Part shown: piece by piece, positions 1-10,549 of the stretch
Layout: each line of letters begins with the position of its first letter
How positions within the stretch are numbered: the first letter of the stretch is position 1
NCBI GenBank assembly: GCA_029775965.1
Contig: JARVJU010000008.1
Span: 1 to 64,000 of the forward strand
DNA from: Nitrososphaeria archaeon
Lineage (GTDB): Archaea; Thermoproteota; Nitrososphaeria; Conexivisphaerales; DTJL01
Direction: 5' to 3'
DNA: 64,000 nucleotides
Program-made: the position numbers and the translations under genes
Notes under the pieces: generated by a model
Told to the model about the DNA's origin: nothing
What the model saw: the letters and a program-made list of their open reading frames with translations, nothing else
Database searches by the model: none

Positions 1-132
1 TATACTTTTGCAATCTGATCTTTACGCCTTGCTCTTGTCTCCTTGCCTTTTTCTCGTATTCTAATGTTCTTTGCTATTTGTAGCGTATTATACTATATTC
101 AACATATCTATAAAAATTTTATTCGCTTACAT

Positions 133-152
133 CCCCTTGCCAAGTCAAGGGG
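133..152. repeat. Short hairpin CCCCTTG-ccaagt-CAAGGGG next to the truncated HtrA fragment; possible mobile-element end
   Basis: Perfect 7-bp inverted repeat with 6-nt loop, read directly; lies about 20 bp before HtrA homology begins. Confidence 0.4.
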
Positions 153-171
153 ACTTCCCGCTTGCTGAATT

Positions 172-774
172 AAAGTAGGACAGACAGTGATAGCTATAGG
201 AAGCGCCTTCGGATTCTTTCTTAATGGACCAACGGTGACAAAGGGAGTTGTAAGTGCTGTACATAGAAATGTAAGACTTGAAGATGATATACTCGAAGAT
301 TTTATCCAGACGGATGCTGCAATAAACCCAGGAAACAGCGGGGGGCCACTAGTAGACCTAGATGGAAAGGTTATAGGTATAACTACAGCCATGATACCCT
401 TTGCTCAGGGTATAGGGTTTGCAATACCCTCTAACACTGTAAGAAAGGTACTTGAAGACTTGATAATCTATGGCAAAGTAAGCAGGAGTTGGCTTGGTAT
501 TGAGGGGATAACTATTGAGCCTAACATGGCAATGAGGTATGGATTGGCTGTGAGCAGGGGTGTAGGTGTTGCGGGGGTGGCAAGAGGTGGTCCAGCATAC
601 AGAGGAGGAGTTGAACCAGGAGATATAATAACAAAGATAGATGGCAGAGATGTAGATGACGTTATAGAGCTAAGGAGGCAGATAAGGACAAAAAAGCCCG
701 GACAGACCATCGTGCTTGAAATTGTCAGGAATGGTAGAAGATATAACGCAAAGGTACCCCTTGCAGCCTCTTAG
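172..774 (+). pseudogene. 5'-truncated HtrA/DegP-like serine protease (S1C + PDZ), lacking the His and Asp catalytic segments
   Basis: Translation [16 protein letters not shown]...[12 protein letters not shown]...GIGFAIPSN then PDZ domain; in-frame TGA at 166-168 just upstream; compare intact paralog at 54807-56033. Confidence 0.7.
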
Positions 775-868
775 CTAGGTCTACGGAAACGCATCATCTT
801 TAGGTTTGGGCTAGAACTTGTTTCAAAAGCATATGTGACTTGCGTAATAACATGAATATAATGCAAAC

Positions 869-919
869 ATTTATCTAATCTCGGAAGAAGCCCCGTCCTC
901 AAGGGCGGGGTAGTTCACT
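869..919 (+). mobile_element. Orphan IS200/IS605-type right end / omega-RNA-3'-end-like hairpin (copy 1)
   Basis: TTATCTAATCTCGGAAGAAGCCCCGTCCTCAAGGGCGGGGTAGTTCAC; near-identical to 49193-49243; hairpin plus GTAGTTCAC typical of TnpB element ends; no tnpB adjacent. Confidence 0.6.
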
Positions 920-1083
920 CAAGATCAGCTATTAATTATTCTAGCTTGTAATGCGTATAGGTCTTCTCGGATAGTTAGATGCAGGGATACATTTATGTCT
1001 AAATTGCGGTCTGAAGCTGAGCAACATGCTAATACAGTACCTAACATTATACCGATAAGCCTATAGTTTAAACAATAGACGGC

Positions 1084-1416
1084 TCACGCAAGCTTGGTTC
1101 CGTTTGGAACTACTCTCTCGGGCACAGCAAGTACTACCGAACCATCATCCATGACAAACCCAGTGACAAGCACTTCTGATATAAAGTTCGCGACCTGCTT
1201 TGGTTTGAAATTTACGACACAAAGAACTTGCCTCCCTATAAGCTTATCCAGTGCATATAGCTTCGTTATCTGTGCGCTCGACTTCTTTATTCCCAGAGGG
1301 CCTAGGTCTACCCATAGCTTGTATGCTGGCTTTTTGGCTTCAGGAAAAGGTTCAGCCTTGACTATAGTACCAGCCCTCATCTCAACTCTTTCAAAATCTG
1401 ACCAATCTATGCTCAA
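1084..1416 (-). CDS. csaA: tRNA-binding domain protein, CsaA-like
   Basis: 110 aa; [32 protein letters not shown]...QITKLY...QVLCVVNF is typical of CsaA/MetG-C tRNA_bind domain. Confidence 0.85.
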   Translation of the reverse strand: MSIDWSDFERVEMRAGTIVKAEPFPEAKKPAYKLWVDLGPLGIKKSSAQITKLYALDKLIGRQVLCVVNFKPKQVANFISEVLVTGFVMDDGSVVLAVPERVVPNGTKLA

Positions 1417-1484
1417 TTTCCATTTTTTACGGTTGCAGTTAGATATAATAAGATTTTTCTACTCATATTAAGTCATGGTAGGAT

Positions 1485-2345
1485 ATGAAATATGCCGTAT
1501 GTCTTCCTAATTATGGCACAGATATCAAGCCTGATGGTATCGTTAAATTTTTTAATGAGGCAGAGGACCTAGGTTATGAATCTGTTTGGGCAACTGATCA
1601 TATTCTTATGAATAAGGGCAGTGGCACTCCTTATGAGTCTATCACAGAGAGCATAACAACTATTTCTTACTTGGCTTCAAAGAGTAGCAATCTTAGGCTG
1701 GGTATATCGGCTCTTATAATAGCTATGAGGAATCCTTTGCTTACTGCAAAGCAACTTGCTACGATAGACTTCCTGAGTAATGGAAGACTCTCTATCGCCA
1801 TAGGGACAGGCTGGAATCAACAAGAATTTGAAAATCTTGGCTCTAACTTCCACGACAGGGGAAAGAGGGTGAGTGAGTACATTAATGTAATAAGGGCTCT
1901 GTGGGAAGATAAAAGTACAGGAAAATTGTCAGATGTTTCTTTCTTTCCAATGCCTGTACAGAAGAGGCTTCCTATATACATAGCTGGTGGAAGCATGGCA
2001 GCTATGAGAAGAGCTATAGCTCTTGGAGATGGATGGCATCCTAACCTCTATGACATAAAAGAATTCGAGCACATGGTTGGAACTTTTAATAAACTTCCAA
2101 ACGCAAGTCAGAAGGAAATCTTTGTCAGGGTAGCAGTTGATATAAACCGAGGCTTAAGTAGCTATACAAGCCCGCAGGGTGAAAAAAGGTCTATCCTTCC
2201 TGCTGATAAATCAGCACTTGATATTCTAGAATTGCTTCAGAGTCTTGGGGTAAGTGGTATATTACTTGCTCCAAATTATGACGGCAAACATACACTTGAG
2301 AGGCAGATTAACACGATATCCGCATTCGCAAAGAATTTTATCTAG
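1485..2345 (+). CDS. LLM-class (F420/FMN-dependent) oxidoreductase
   Basis: Luciferase-like fold motifs: ESVWATDHI, TISYLA, RLSIAIGTGWNQQEFENLG, GDGWHP. Confidence 0.85.
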   Translation: MKYAVCLPNYGTDIKPDGIVKFFNEAEDLGYESVWATDHILMNKGSGTPYESITESITTISYLASKSSNLRLGISALIIAMRNPLLTAKQLATIDFLSNGRLSIAIGTGWNQQEFENLGSNFHDRGKRVSEYINVIRALWEDKSTGKLSDVSFFPMPVQKRLPIYIAGGSMAAMRRAIALGDGWHPNLYDIKEFEHMVGTFNKLPNASQKEIFVRVAVDINRGLSSYTSPQGEKRSILPADKSALDILELLQSLGVSGILLAPNYDGKHTLERQINTISAFAKNFI

Positions 2346-3400
2346 ATATATTCAGATCTGTCCACCCTGTTAGATAGCTCAGAGTTCGTGTAAAACCTTA
2401 TCACATTATCTACGGCAAGTGATAGCGGTCTGCCAGTGAACTGGCTTCTGTAGCCAGAGACGTGTGGTGTTACTATATAATTCTCGAGAGCAAATAACTT
2501 CCCCTCTGGGTCATAGTTCTCTCTTCCGTCTATTATCCATCCTACATCAGTTGCATACTTAAAGTCAGGATGTCTTTCCATGTGAAGAGCTAGTGATTTG
2601 TAATCAACAATATCTCCCCTTGCTATATTCACAAGTATAGCATCTTCCTTTAGCAGATTGAGCATTTGTTCTTCTATCAGACCTCTAGTATGCTTTGTCA
2701 GAGGCAAAGCGATTATAACAGAGTCACAAAGAGGTAGCATCTTTCGCAAACCATCAAGTCCAGTAAAGTTCATCTCATTACTAGCGTCTTTCCGTCTTGA
2801 ATATACAAGAATTCTCATTCCCATGCATCTTGCTATTTCAGCAGTTCTTCTTCCTATGCCACCATAGCCTAGAATTCCTAAGCTGGAGCCTTGCAATGTG
2901 CGTATTTGGCGATATGGGTCAGGCATACTTGCATTCTGCCTTAATCTGGCGTTGTATAGAGGTATTGATTTTGCTGCAGAGAGAAGTAGGGATATGCTGA
3001 ATTCCGCGACCTCATCAGAATATGCGCCTGCATTGCTGCATATGATAGCTTCCTTCGGTATTATGCTGAATGGCATTGCATCAACACCAGCAAAGAGAGA
3101 CTGCACAAGCTTAAGCATCTTTGCTCTCTTCATTAATTCGCCGTTCAACCTCTTTGGCCATCTTGCAACAAGCATTGTGTCAATTCTACCTATAATTTCT
3201 TCAAGCTCGTTATCTGATAATTCTTTTTCAAAGTGTATAGTTGCATGCTCACTCAGTCTTTTTATCTGCTCCTTGACAAATTTTTCCAGTTTAGAAGAAA
3301 GAGAATAATCTATCGCGATAAGACACTCATGCAATGCAGGCAAAGGGTTTGGGTATGCTCGGTTATTATCTTTATTAAAATATCTTAAAAGACAAAGCAC
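2342..3400 (-). CDS. D-2-hydroxyacid dehydrogenase family, NAD-binding
   Basis: LGILGYGGIGRRTAEIARCMGMRILVYSR; NIARGDIVD; DVGWIIDGRENYDPEGKLFALENYIVTPHVSG. Confidence 0.85.
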   Translation of the reverse strand: MLCLLRYFNKDNNRAYPNPLPALHECLIAIDYSLSSKLEKFVKEQIKRLSEHATIHFEKELSDNELEEIIGRIDTMLVARWPKRLNGELMKRAKMLKLVQSLFAGVDAMPFSIIPKEAIICSNAGAYSDEVAEFSISLLLSAAKSIPLYNARLRQNASMPDPYRQIRTLQGSSLGILGYGGIGRRTAEIARCMGMRILVYSRRKDASNEMNFTGLDGLRKMLPLCDSVIIALPLTKHTRGLIEEQMLNLLKEDAILVNIARGDIVDYKSLALHMERHPDFKYATDVGWIIDGRENYDPEGKLFALENYIVTPHVSGYRSQFTGRPLSLAVDNVIRFYTNSELSNRVDRSEYI

Positions 3401-3990
3401 AGGTAGTACATCGTTTAATTTATATCTTGGAATGGTAATTGTTATGGAGTAAAGGAATTACTTATATGTTACTATCACCTCCTTCTATTCTCTGAGTTTA
3501 CTATCATTTCTAGCTAAGCATAACACAAGAAGCAGATAGCATCATCACTAACTTCAAGATCCACCACTGGCGTACACTACTGATATTATTATCTACCCCA
3601 TTATTAGTTGAGTTTTTTGATGCAGATAACCCAACCTCACTATTCTTCAACCCGTAGAACCTCGACACTTACTCGTAGGTTGAGCCGAATACTGGAATCA
3701 CGCTTTTCTGCCTTAACGTGAAACTTATGCGAGCCTTATAGTGACATTATTTGGTTTGAAATTTCGCAAACTTGATAAGTTAACTTGGCTGCATCGGCTT
3801 TAGCTGGGAAGCTTCAGATAATGCGTGGCATAAAGCATAAAAAGAATTGATAGCTCCAAGGGGTCAGAATTGTGTCAGGTGTGTTGATCAGTTGAACTTC
3901 TACCTATTGGATAATGCTAGGCAAAAATTTTGCAGATATGAAGGCTTAAAGAGATAAAGTTAAGTCTATGTAAGAAAAACAAGCCTCGGC

Positions 3991-5010
3991 TTGAAAGCAT
4001 CTGTCTTTTATGAAACTGGTCCGGCAGAAGTGCTAAAGTATACAGACGTGGATAGACCTACTCTGCATGCTGGAGAGGTGCTTGTAAAGGTAGAGGCTTG
4101 TGGCGTAAATAGACTTGATATCTGGGTAAGAAGTGGCAGGTATAAGACCTACACTCCTCACATTCTGGGCTCTGACGTAGCCGGCACTATAGTCGACTTT
4201 GCCGAGGGAGTGACAAACTTGTCAAAGGGAGAAAGAGTTCTTATCTATCCTGTTTTATCAGATGGCACATGTGAGTTCTGCATCTCTGGTAAGACGAATC
4301 TTTGCGAAAAGATAGGATTGCTTGGCTCTGCTAGAAATGGTGGATATGCTGAATATGTAAATATTCCATCCCAGAATATAATAAAGATAGACGAACTTGA
4401 CTTCGATGTTGCTGCATCTCTCCCAGTCAATTTTGGTACAGCGTGGAACGCTCTAGTAAGAAGAGCAAGGATCAATCCCACTGATACCTTGCTCATCTGG
4501 GCAGCAGGTAGCGGGCTGGGACACGCAGCTCTGCAGATAGCCAAGCTCTTTGGTGCTACGGTAATAGCCACAGCAGGGAGTGATGAAAAGCTACATATGG
4601 CAAGTAAACTCGGGGCTGATTATACAATAAACCACAAAAATGAGAATGTTCCAGAAAGAGTGCTCTCTATTACTCAAGGGAAAGGTGTTGATGTTGTTTT
4701 TGACCATGTCGGTCGTGAAACATGGAAAAAGAGTATAGATTGTCTTAAGAAGGGAGGAACACTTCTCAGTGTCGGCGTAACAACTGGCGACAATGTAGAA
4801 GTTGCTATACCTAGTATATACAGGAATGAGCTTCTAATAGCTGGTGTCTATGCAATGACAAAAGATGACATGGTAAAAGTTATCCATTTAGCAGCACAGA
4901 GAAGAATAAGACCCGTTATACATAAGAGAATGAATATGAGCGAAGCAGCAGAAGCACACAGGATGCTTGAATCTAGCGAACAGTTTGGTAAGGTAATCTT
5001 AAAGCCATAA
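3991..5010 (+). CDS. Zn-dependent medium-chain alcohol dehydrogenase / quinone oxidoreductase
   Basis: MDR motifs HILGSDVAGTI, CEFCISGKTNLCE, GSGLGHAALQIAKLFGATVIATAGSDEK. Confidence 0.85.
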   Translation: MKASVFYETGPAEVLKYTDVDRPTLHAGEVLVKVEACGVNRLDIWVRSGRYKTYTPHILGSDVAGTIVDFAEGVTNLSKGERVLIYPVLSDGTCEFCISGKTNLCEKIGLLGSARNGGYAEYVNIPSQNIIKIDELDFDVAASLPVNFGTAWNALVRRARINPTDTLLIWAAGSGLGHAALQIAKLFGATVIATAGSDEKLHMASKLGADYTINHKNENVPERVLSITQGKGVDVVFDHVGRETWKKSIDCLKKGGTLLSVGVTTGDNVEVAIPSIYRNELLIAGVYAMTKDDMVKVIHLAAQRRIRPVIHKRMNMSEAAEAHRMLESSEQFGKVILKP

Positions 5011-5068
5011 GTACGGCAAAATTTCAGTCTTGTTAATATATTTGCAATAAAGAGCTTTACCCTGTACT

Positions 5069-5512
5069 ATGCTGAATGTTGGGGAGCAGATACCAAATGT
5101 TAAACTATTATCAGAAGAAGGAAATGAAGTAGAACTTGCAAGTTTTCTCGGCAAGAAGTTGGTAATATACTTTTATCCCAAAGACGGCTCTCCTGGATGC
5201 ACAAAAGAAGCATGTGAGTTTAGAAATGAATATTCTAAATTTATGAAATTAGGGGCGGAAATTATAGGGATAAGTGGTGATGGACCAGACTCCCATAGAT
5301 TCTTTAAATCAAAAAATTCCTTGCCTTTTATTCTTCTAAGTGATGCAAAAGGCGAAGCAAGAAGAGCCTTCCGTATAGGTAAGACTCTAGGATTAATTGA
5401 TAGTAGAGTAACATTCATAGTTGATGAAAAAGGTAAGGTACAATATACCTATAACTCTCAGTTCAGACCGCAGGAGCATATAAGAAGAGCTTTGGAATTT
5501 TTATCAAAGTGA
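5069..5512 (+). CDS. bcp: Thioredoxin-dependent peroxiredoxin, BCP type
   Basis: YFYPKDGSPGCTKEACEFRNEY motif and Prx fold. Confidence 0.9.
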   Translation: MLNVGEQIPNVKLLSEEGNEVELASFLGKKLVIYFYPKDGSPGCTKEACEFRNEYSKFMKLGAEIIGISGDGPDSHRFFKSKNSLPFILLSDAKGEARRAFRIGKTLGLIDSRVTFIVDEKGKVQYTYNSQFRPQEHIRRALEFLSK

Positions 5513-5538
5513 GTTTTCAGTATTCTTCGTAAAACCTT

Positions 5539-7107
5539 TTGAGGCTGGATTATCAAGCCACGTTGCTGGCCGTGCCATCTGTAGAGCTTATAATTTCAGC
5601 GTTCCTTGGTGTGATGCTTATTGCATCACTTGTAGCAAGCAGACTAAGATTACCATACACAGTAGTGTTAGTCCTTGCAGGCATGCTTATAGCTACTCTA
5701 TCCCTCTCTTCGACAATAGGTATATCAGTCATATACAACAGGCTGGTTCAAGGTGGTCTTTTTGTTGGACTTGTCGTCCCGCCTCTACTCTTTGAATCCA
5801 TGATAAACGTCAGAACTACAGATGTCAGGTATGTTGTCAGACCAGCATTCATCCTTGCCACGATAGGAGTTGTGATCTCGACTTTAGTAGGAGGATTACT
5901 TCTCTGGAGAATAGCAGACTTTCCTCCTTTTGTATCCTTCCTCTTCTCTGCTATAATAGCACCTACTGATGTGGTAACAGTTCTTGAGATATTTAGAAGA
6001 TTAAAGGTCCCTTCTCGACTTGCAACTCTTATGGAGATGGAGGCTGCCTTTAACGATGCCACAGCGATAATCATATTTTCTCTTATCCTCACCTCATTCG
6101 GTTTCTCGGGCGCAAATCTGTTTTCAGACATTGCTACTTTTACACTTAAATTTGGTGGAGGTATAGTGATAGGTCTAGCTGTTGCTTTCGCAATGAGGTT
6201 TATAGCTACTCACATCGCTGACAGATTCTCAAATACAATACTAACTGTTAGTGCTGTCTATGGTTCTTATGCATTAGCTGTAGCCCTCGGGACTTCCGGT
6301 TTGATATCTGTTGCTATAGTTGGGCTTTACTATGGAAGTGTAACTCTCCAAAAGTATACCAGACCAAGTTCAAGGGAATCTGTCAGAACGTTCTGGCAGT
6401 TTGCTGCATTCCTTGGCAATTCTGTGGCCTTCCTTTTTGTAGGATTGAGCACGAATCTTTTCCAAGTCATCAATGGATTAGGATACATAGCTGTAGCATA
6501 CATATCAGTCCTCATATCAAGGATAGCTTCTGTTCTTCCTGTAATGTATTTTTTTGACCCAAGGAGAAAAGCAATTCCTGCAAAATGGAACGCTGTAATG
6601 GTTCTCGGAGGTATGAGAGGAGCAGTGTCTATAGCTCTTGCTGCATCTGTGCCTATAGGAACGCTCGATAGCAATATAATATCTACGATGGTGCTTGGTG
6701 TTGCTTTCATATCTATAACCCTCCAAGGTCTTTTCCTTGCCAGATACATCTCTAGGAACTTTCCCGAGGAGCAAAGATCTGGTATAGAGGAAAGACGATT
6801 GCAGCTTTACAGAACCATCGCATCTCTTGAAACCCTTCAAGCCGCACATGAAAGAGCACTTATATCGGATGAAGAATTTACAGTTCAACTAGAAGAGGAG
6901 AGAGATAAGCTCTTCGAGATTATAGAAGATACAGGTAATGATGACAGACTTGATGAAAAGCTAAAGAGCGATTTTAGAAAGCTTCATGCACAGTTACTGC
7001 AAAATAAAAACAAGGATAACAGGCCTGAGGTTAGCAACGTAGAATCTTTAAGGAAGAGCGCGGAAGAAGCTATTATAATCTTGACGTCATCTGCAATCAA
7101 GTCTTGA
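5539..7107 (+). CDS. Na+/H+ antiporter, CPA1 (NhaP-like)
   Basis: Polytopic; FNDATAIIIF, GGMRGAVSIALAASVP; cytosolic C-terminal tail. Confidence 0.85.
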   Translation: MRLDYQATLLAVPSVELIISAFLGVMLIASLVASRLRLPYTVVLVLAGMLIATLSLSSTIGISVIYNRLVQGGLFVGLVVPPLLFESMINVRTTDVRYVVRPAFILATIGVVISTLVGGLLLWRIADFPPFVSFLFSAIIAPTDVVTVLEIFRRLKVPSRLATLMEMEAAFNDATAIIIFSLILTSFGFSGANLFSDIATFTLKFGGGIVIGLAVAFAMRFIATHIADRFSNTILTVSAVYGSYALAVALGTSGLISVAIVGLYYGSVTLQKYTRPSSRESVRTFWQFAAFLGNSVAFLFVGLSTNLFQVINGLGYIAVAYISVLISRIASVLPVMYFFDPRRKAIPAKWNAVMVLGGMRGAVSIALAASVPIGTLDSNIISTMVLGVAFISITLQGLFLARYISRNFPEEQRSGIEERRLQLYRTIASLETLQAAHERALISDEEFTVQLEEERDKLFEIIEDTGNDDRLDEKLKSDFRKLHAQLLQNKNKDNRPEVSNVESLRKSAEEAIIILTSSAIKS

Positions 7108-7495
7108 GGAAACTGTTCATAGATAGAATTCATACAAATATAACAGGTACGGTAATGGTACTTTCTTATCTTAGACTACAGATTGTTCCGCATTGATTAC
7201 ATATTGCATGGTTGTATATAGTTCTACCTCGGGAAAAGAGTCTGCAATATGCCATCAGCCTGCTACTGCTTGCTCCACAACCTAGTATTTCTGCATAGGT
7301 TAGCTTGTGTTCATTGCTGGGGGCAGGTCTGAGGAAAATCGCAGATTGTTCTAGCACAGAATCATCCATTTTTTCTTCATGTCTAAATTTAAGATTGTAT
7401 TAACTCTTGCTAAATAATGTACTTTGTGTTCCCTAATTCTGTCAAGATATCAATTCGATAATGTTTAATACATCTGTATAAGCTGTAACAAGCAT

Positions 7496-8551
7496 TTGAG
7501 AAGAGTAATATATTCTTTAAGTCCTATAGGGTTAGGACACTCGACAAGAGCTCTAGCAATAGCTGAAGAATTGAAAAAATTTGGAATAGAGGTGGAGTTT
7601 GCTACAGGAGGCAGAGCTTGTACATTTCTTAAGCAACATGGCTACAAAGTGCATGATATAATATCAGAGCCGAACCCTATAGAATTTGGAGGAAAGGTAT
7701 ACTTCCCATTATTATGGTATATACGCTACTGGCTGAGCTATAATAAAAACAAGAAAAGAGTTTCCGAGCTCTTGGATAAAAGTGAATATTCCCTTATAAT
7801 AGGTGATGAAGAATTTTCTTCCCTGATAACTGCTATTGATCAAGGAAGAAAGTGTGTCATGATTACAGACGAAACAAATCTCAACTTTGCACAGAGCTGG
7901 TTTTCTCGTTACGTCGAATCCAAAGTAATAGCATGGTACAAAGAGCTGCAGAGTCGTGTTGACCTTTTAATCATACCAGAGTTTGGTGCAGACCATGCGA
8001 ATATAAGATACGTAGGGCCTATAGTCAGACAACTGAATAAGACTAGAAAGGAGATATTTCAAAGATACAATCTACCACACGATAAGAAGATGATCCTGTG
8101 TAGCTTCAGTGGAAGCGGTCTTGGCGAGTACATAATAAGGTCAGCAATAAATTTCTGTCAAAAGGCTAAGATAGATAATTCTTTCATAGTGGTGACAGGG
8201 AAAAAGGTAGAGCTTGATAATTCAGAGGGAATTTTTAACCTTGGGCTGATAGATGATAATCATGAGCTTGTTGCATACGCTGACTTGGTAATAACAACAG
8301 CAGGCAAGAGCACTATAGACGAAGCAGCAAGCTATGGAACACCTATAATAGCAATCCCGCTTAAGAATCATTTTGAGCAGGAAGATAACGCCTTAGAGTT
8401 AGGTTACAGCTTCAATGACGTAGCAAGGCTGGATGAGCTTGTTCATAAGCAATTTGGAGAAAGGAGAGAACCTAAAAATTATGAGGGGGCAAAGATTGCA
8501 GCGTCATGTCTGGCAAAGCTGATAGATGAGAATATAATAAAAAATAGGTAG
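7496..8551 (+). CDS. Glycosyltransferase, MurG/MJ1255-like
   Basis: IGLGHSTRALAIAEELKKFGIEVEFATGG; VITTAGKSTIDEAASYGTPIIAIPL. Confidence 0.75.
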   Translation: MRRVIYSLSPIGLGHSTRALAIAEELKKFGIEVEFATGGRACTFLKQHGYKVHDIISEPNPIEFGGKVYFPLLWYIRYWLSYNKNKKRVSELLDKSEYSLIIGDEEFSSLITAIDQGRKCVMITDETNLNFAQSWFSRYVESKVIAWYKELQSRVDLLIIPEFGADHANIRYVGPIVRQLNKTRKEIFQRYNLPHDKKMILCSFSGSGLGEYIIRSAINFCQKAKIDNSFIVVTGKKVELDNSEGIFNLGLIDDNHELVAYADLVITTAGKSTIDEAASYGTPIIAIPLKNHFEQEDNALELGYSFNDVARLDELVHKQFGERREPKNYEGAKIAASCLAKLIDENIIKNR

Positions 8552-8557
8552 CTAATA

Positions 8558-10264
8558 CTACTCCTCAAATATCTTCTTAGTCTCTTCGCTTATGTAACCC
8601 TTAGCAAGGCTTCCCTTCAATTCAGGCTGGTATCTGGGTATAACCCATGCAGCCATAAGTAACATGTAAACTATTCCTGAAACAAGGAAGGCAGTGAGCC
8701 ATGAGTTTGCATACAATGCTTGGGTGAATACATTATTGATTATCCCCCAGTAGGATAAGTATGCTACGAATATGCCTACGAGGAAAGATATTATTGCCGC
8801 TGGATTGAACCCTCCTAAATATCTGAACCTGCCGTAAGATAGGTATGTGTCTGCAACATCGAACTTGAATCTGCGTATTATTGCATAGTCAAAGAATATC
8901 ACACCTTCTACTGCTCCAAGCAGTGCACCATATGCTAGGAGCCAGTTGTATATGTAATTATGAGCGCTACTGCTGTATGAAGCATAAGCTCCAACTAAAA
9001 GACTTATTACAACACCTATAAGTATTCCCCTGAACCACGAAAGTTTCTTTGAATATGTATTCGCTATATCATAGCCTGGGGCTACTGAGTTTGCAAAGAC
9101 ATTTACACTGAAGGTTGCTATTATTATCACAAGTAACAAGATATAATTAAGGCCAGCCGGAAAGTGAAGGGCAATCTGCTGGACAGGGTCGTATCCAAAG
9201 AAGTCTGTAGCTGTATGTATGCTTAGCCATCCATTAGACATCGCAGCTCCTGCTGCAAATAGTCCCATAGCACCTACAATCATCATCATTAGAGGCATAG
9301 GTATCTGACCCATTGTTTGCGAATACTGTGATTTTGCAAATCTTGTATAATCTGGCATGCTTACAGCCATAGTAGCCCAGTATGCAACGTTGGAATTTAG
9401 AAAACCAAGCACTGTAAGCCAGTAGGCTGCGCCGGAAAGTGATGATGGAAAGTTTATGACAGGCGATACATCAAAGTGAGCAGAAGCTAAGAAATAGTAG
9501 AACATTACAGAGAAGCCTACTATCATTATAGGTGCAGCTATCCTTGCGAGCCACTTCAAGGCAGGCTGAGCTTCTGTCGGTGGCGACTTCCAGAAGAGAA
9601 GCAGCTGTGCTATTATAACCAAAGCAAAAGTAACCCAGAATACGTTCGGGAAGTAAGTTGGCAGGGCTCCAGGACCAAGGTGTTGAGAGAGGACAGCTAT
9701 ATCTGCAGGCGAGGTAGTAAGCAGGTATATGTATCCTGCCGCTTCGGCAATGATAAAAGATTCTACCCCCCACCAACCCATAGATATTATAGCTCTTATC
9801 CATGAAGGGATCTGTGCACCATATATCCCCCACCTCGACCTTGTCAGCTGAGGTTCTGCCATGCCATACCTTGCACCTCCATGTGATTGAACAAGTGTAG
9901 GTATGAGAACTATTAGGTTTCCAAGAAACATCAATGCGAGCACAGTAGACCAGTTAAGCCCAAGCGCCATTCCAACTGTAGATAGTGTCCAAGTAGGAAC
10001 GATAACAACCATGCCAAGCCATATTGCAAAGAACGTCCAGGCTCCCCATGTTCTAAGCTTGAGAGGGGTAGGGTGAAAGTCTGGATTCCACAGGTAGCCT
10101 TCTTCTTTGAATTCTCTAGTCACTTCTATCTGCCCTCTTGATTTATCAAATTTAGTTGTCGCGACTCTATCGACAGACTGGGCAAGTGACTTTAGATCAG
10201 GTACTGAAGATACAGGAGTAGTCACTTTTACAGTTTTTTCTTCTTCGCCAGAATTTCTGGACAA
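8558..10264 (-). CDS. NCS1 family nucleobase/hydantoin/allantoin:cation symporter
   Basis: 568 aa, about 12 TM; features of the NCS1 family such as QSHGGARYGMAEPQLTRSRWGIYGAQIPSWIRAIISMGWWGVESFI and SMPDYTRFAKS. Confidence 0.85.
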   Translation of the reverse strand: MSRNSGEEEKTVKVTTPVSSVPDLKSLAQSVDRVATTKFDKSRGQIEVTREFKEEGYLWNPDFHPTPLKLRTWGAWTFFAIWLGMVVIVPTWTLSTVGMALGLNWSTVLALMFLGNLIVLIPTLVQSHGGARYGMAEPQLTRSRWGIYGAQIPSWIRAIISMGWWGVESFIIAEAAGYIYLLTTSPADIAVLSQHLGPGALPTYFPNVFWVTFALVIIAQLLLFWKSPPTEAQPALKWLARIAAPIMIVGFSVMFYYFLASAHFDVSPVINFPSSLSGAAYWLTVLGFLNSNVAYWATMAVSMPDYTRFAKSQYSQTMGQIPMPLMMMIVGAMGLFAAGAAMSNGWLSIHTATDFFGYDPVQQIALHFPAGLNYILLLVIIIATFSVNVFANSVAPGYDIANTYSKKLSWFRGILIGVVISLLVGAYASYSSSAHNYIYNWLLAYGALLGAVEGVIFFDYAIIRRFKFDVADTYLSYGRFRYLGGFNPAAIISFLVGIFVAYLSYWGIINNVFTQALYANSWLTAFLVSGIVYMLLMAAWVIPRYQPELKGSLAKGYISEETKKIFEE

Positions 10265-10298
10265 TTCCGTAGCATATATATTTTAGCATGGTATTTAT

Positions 10299-10339
10299 AA
10301 ATATGTATTTATTCGAACGTTATCTATAAATACATATTT
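10299..10339. promoter_or_regulatory. 14-bp perfect inverted repeat, operator-like, upstream of the NCS1 transporter
   Basis: AAATATGTATTTAT-(13 nt)-ATAAATACATATTT, 35-75 bp upstream of the 10264 start. Confidence 0.55.
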
Positions 10340-10549
10340 GTCTTTCATGATCTTCCGTGATATGTTTACGTTGTCTTTTATTCTGTTAACTATAAGCTTG
10401 ATGCAATATAGACTACAAGGTAGAGCCTTACTAAGTGTGAGCTCAAATTACTACATGCTTTAGCATGATATATTGCTAGGATTTCGAGGCATACATACCA
10501 TTACCTGTGTCCGCAGAAAAGAAATATAGTTTATTCGATGAATGTTCTG

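Noticed and set aside
3640-3870. Weak inverted repeat TCAACC...GGTTGA and GCTTTAGCTGGGAAGCTT-like motifs in the 3400-3990 intergenic region
   Set aside because: Imperfect and short; a possible old IS remnant or ncRNA, but not distinguishable from chance here.
7166-7369. 67-aa ORF with CNQCGTIC motif
   Set aside because: Only one CxxC-type pair, no recognisable family, sits in an intergenic gap; insufficient support for a CDS.
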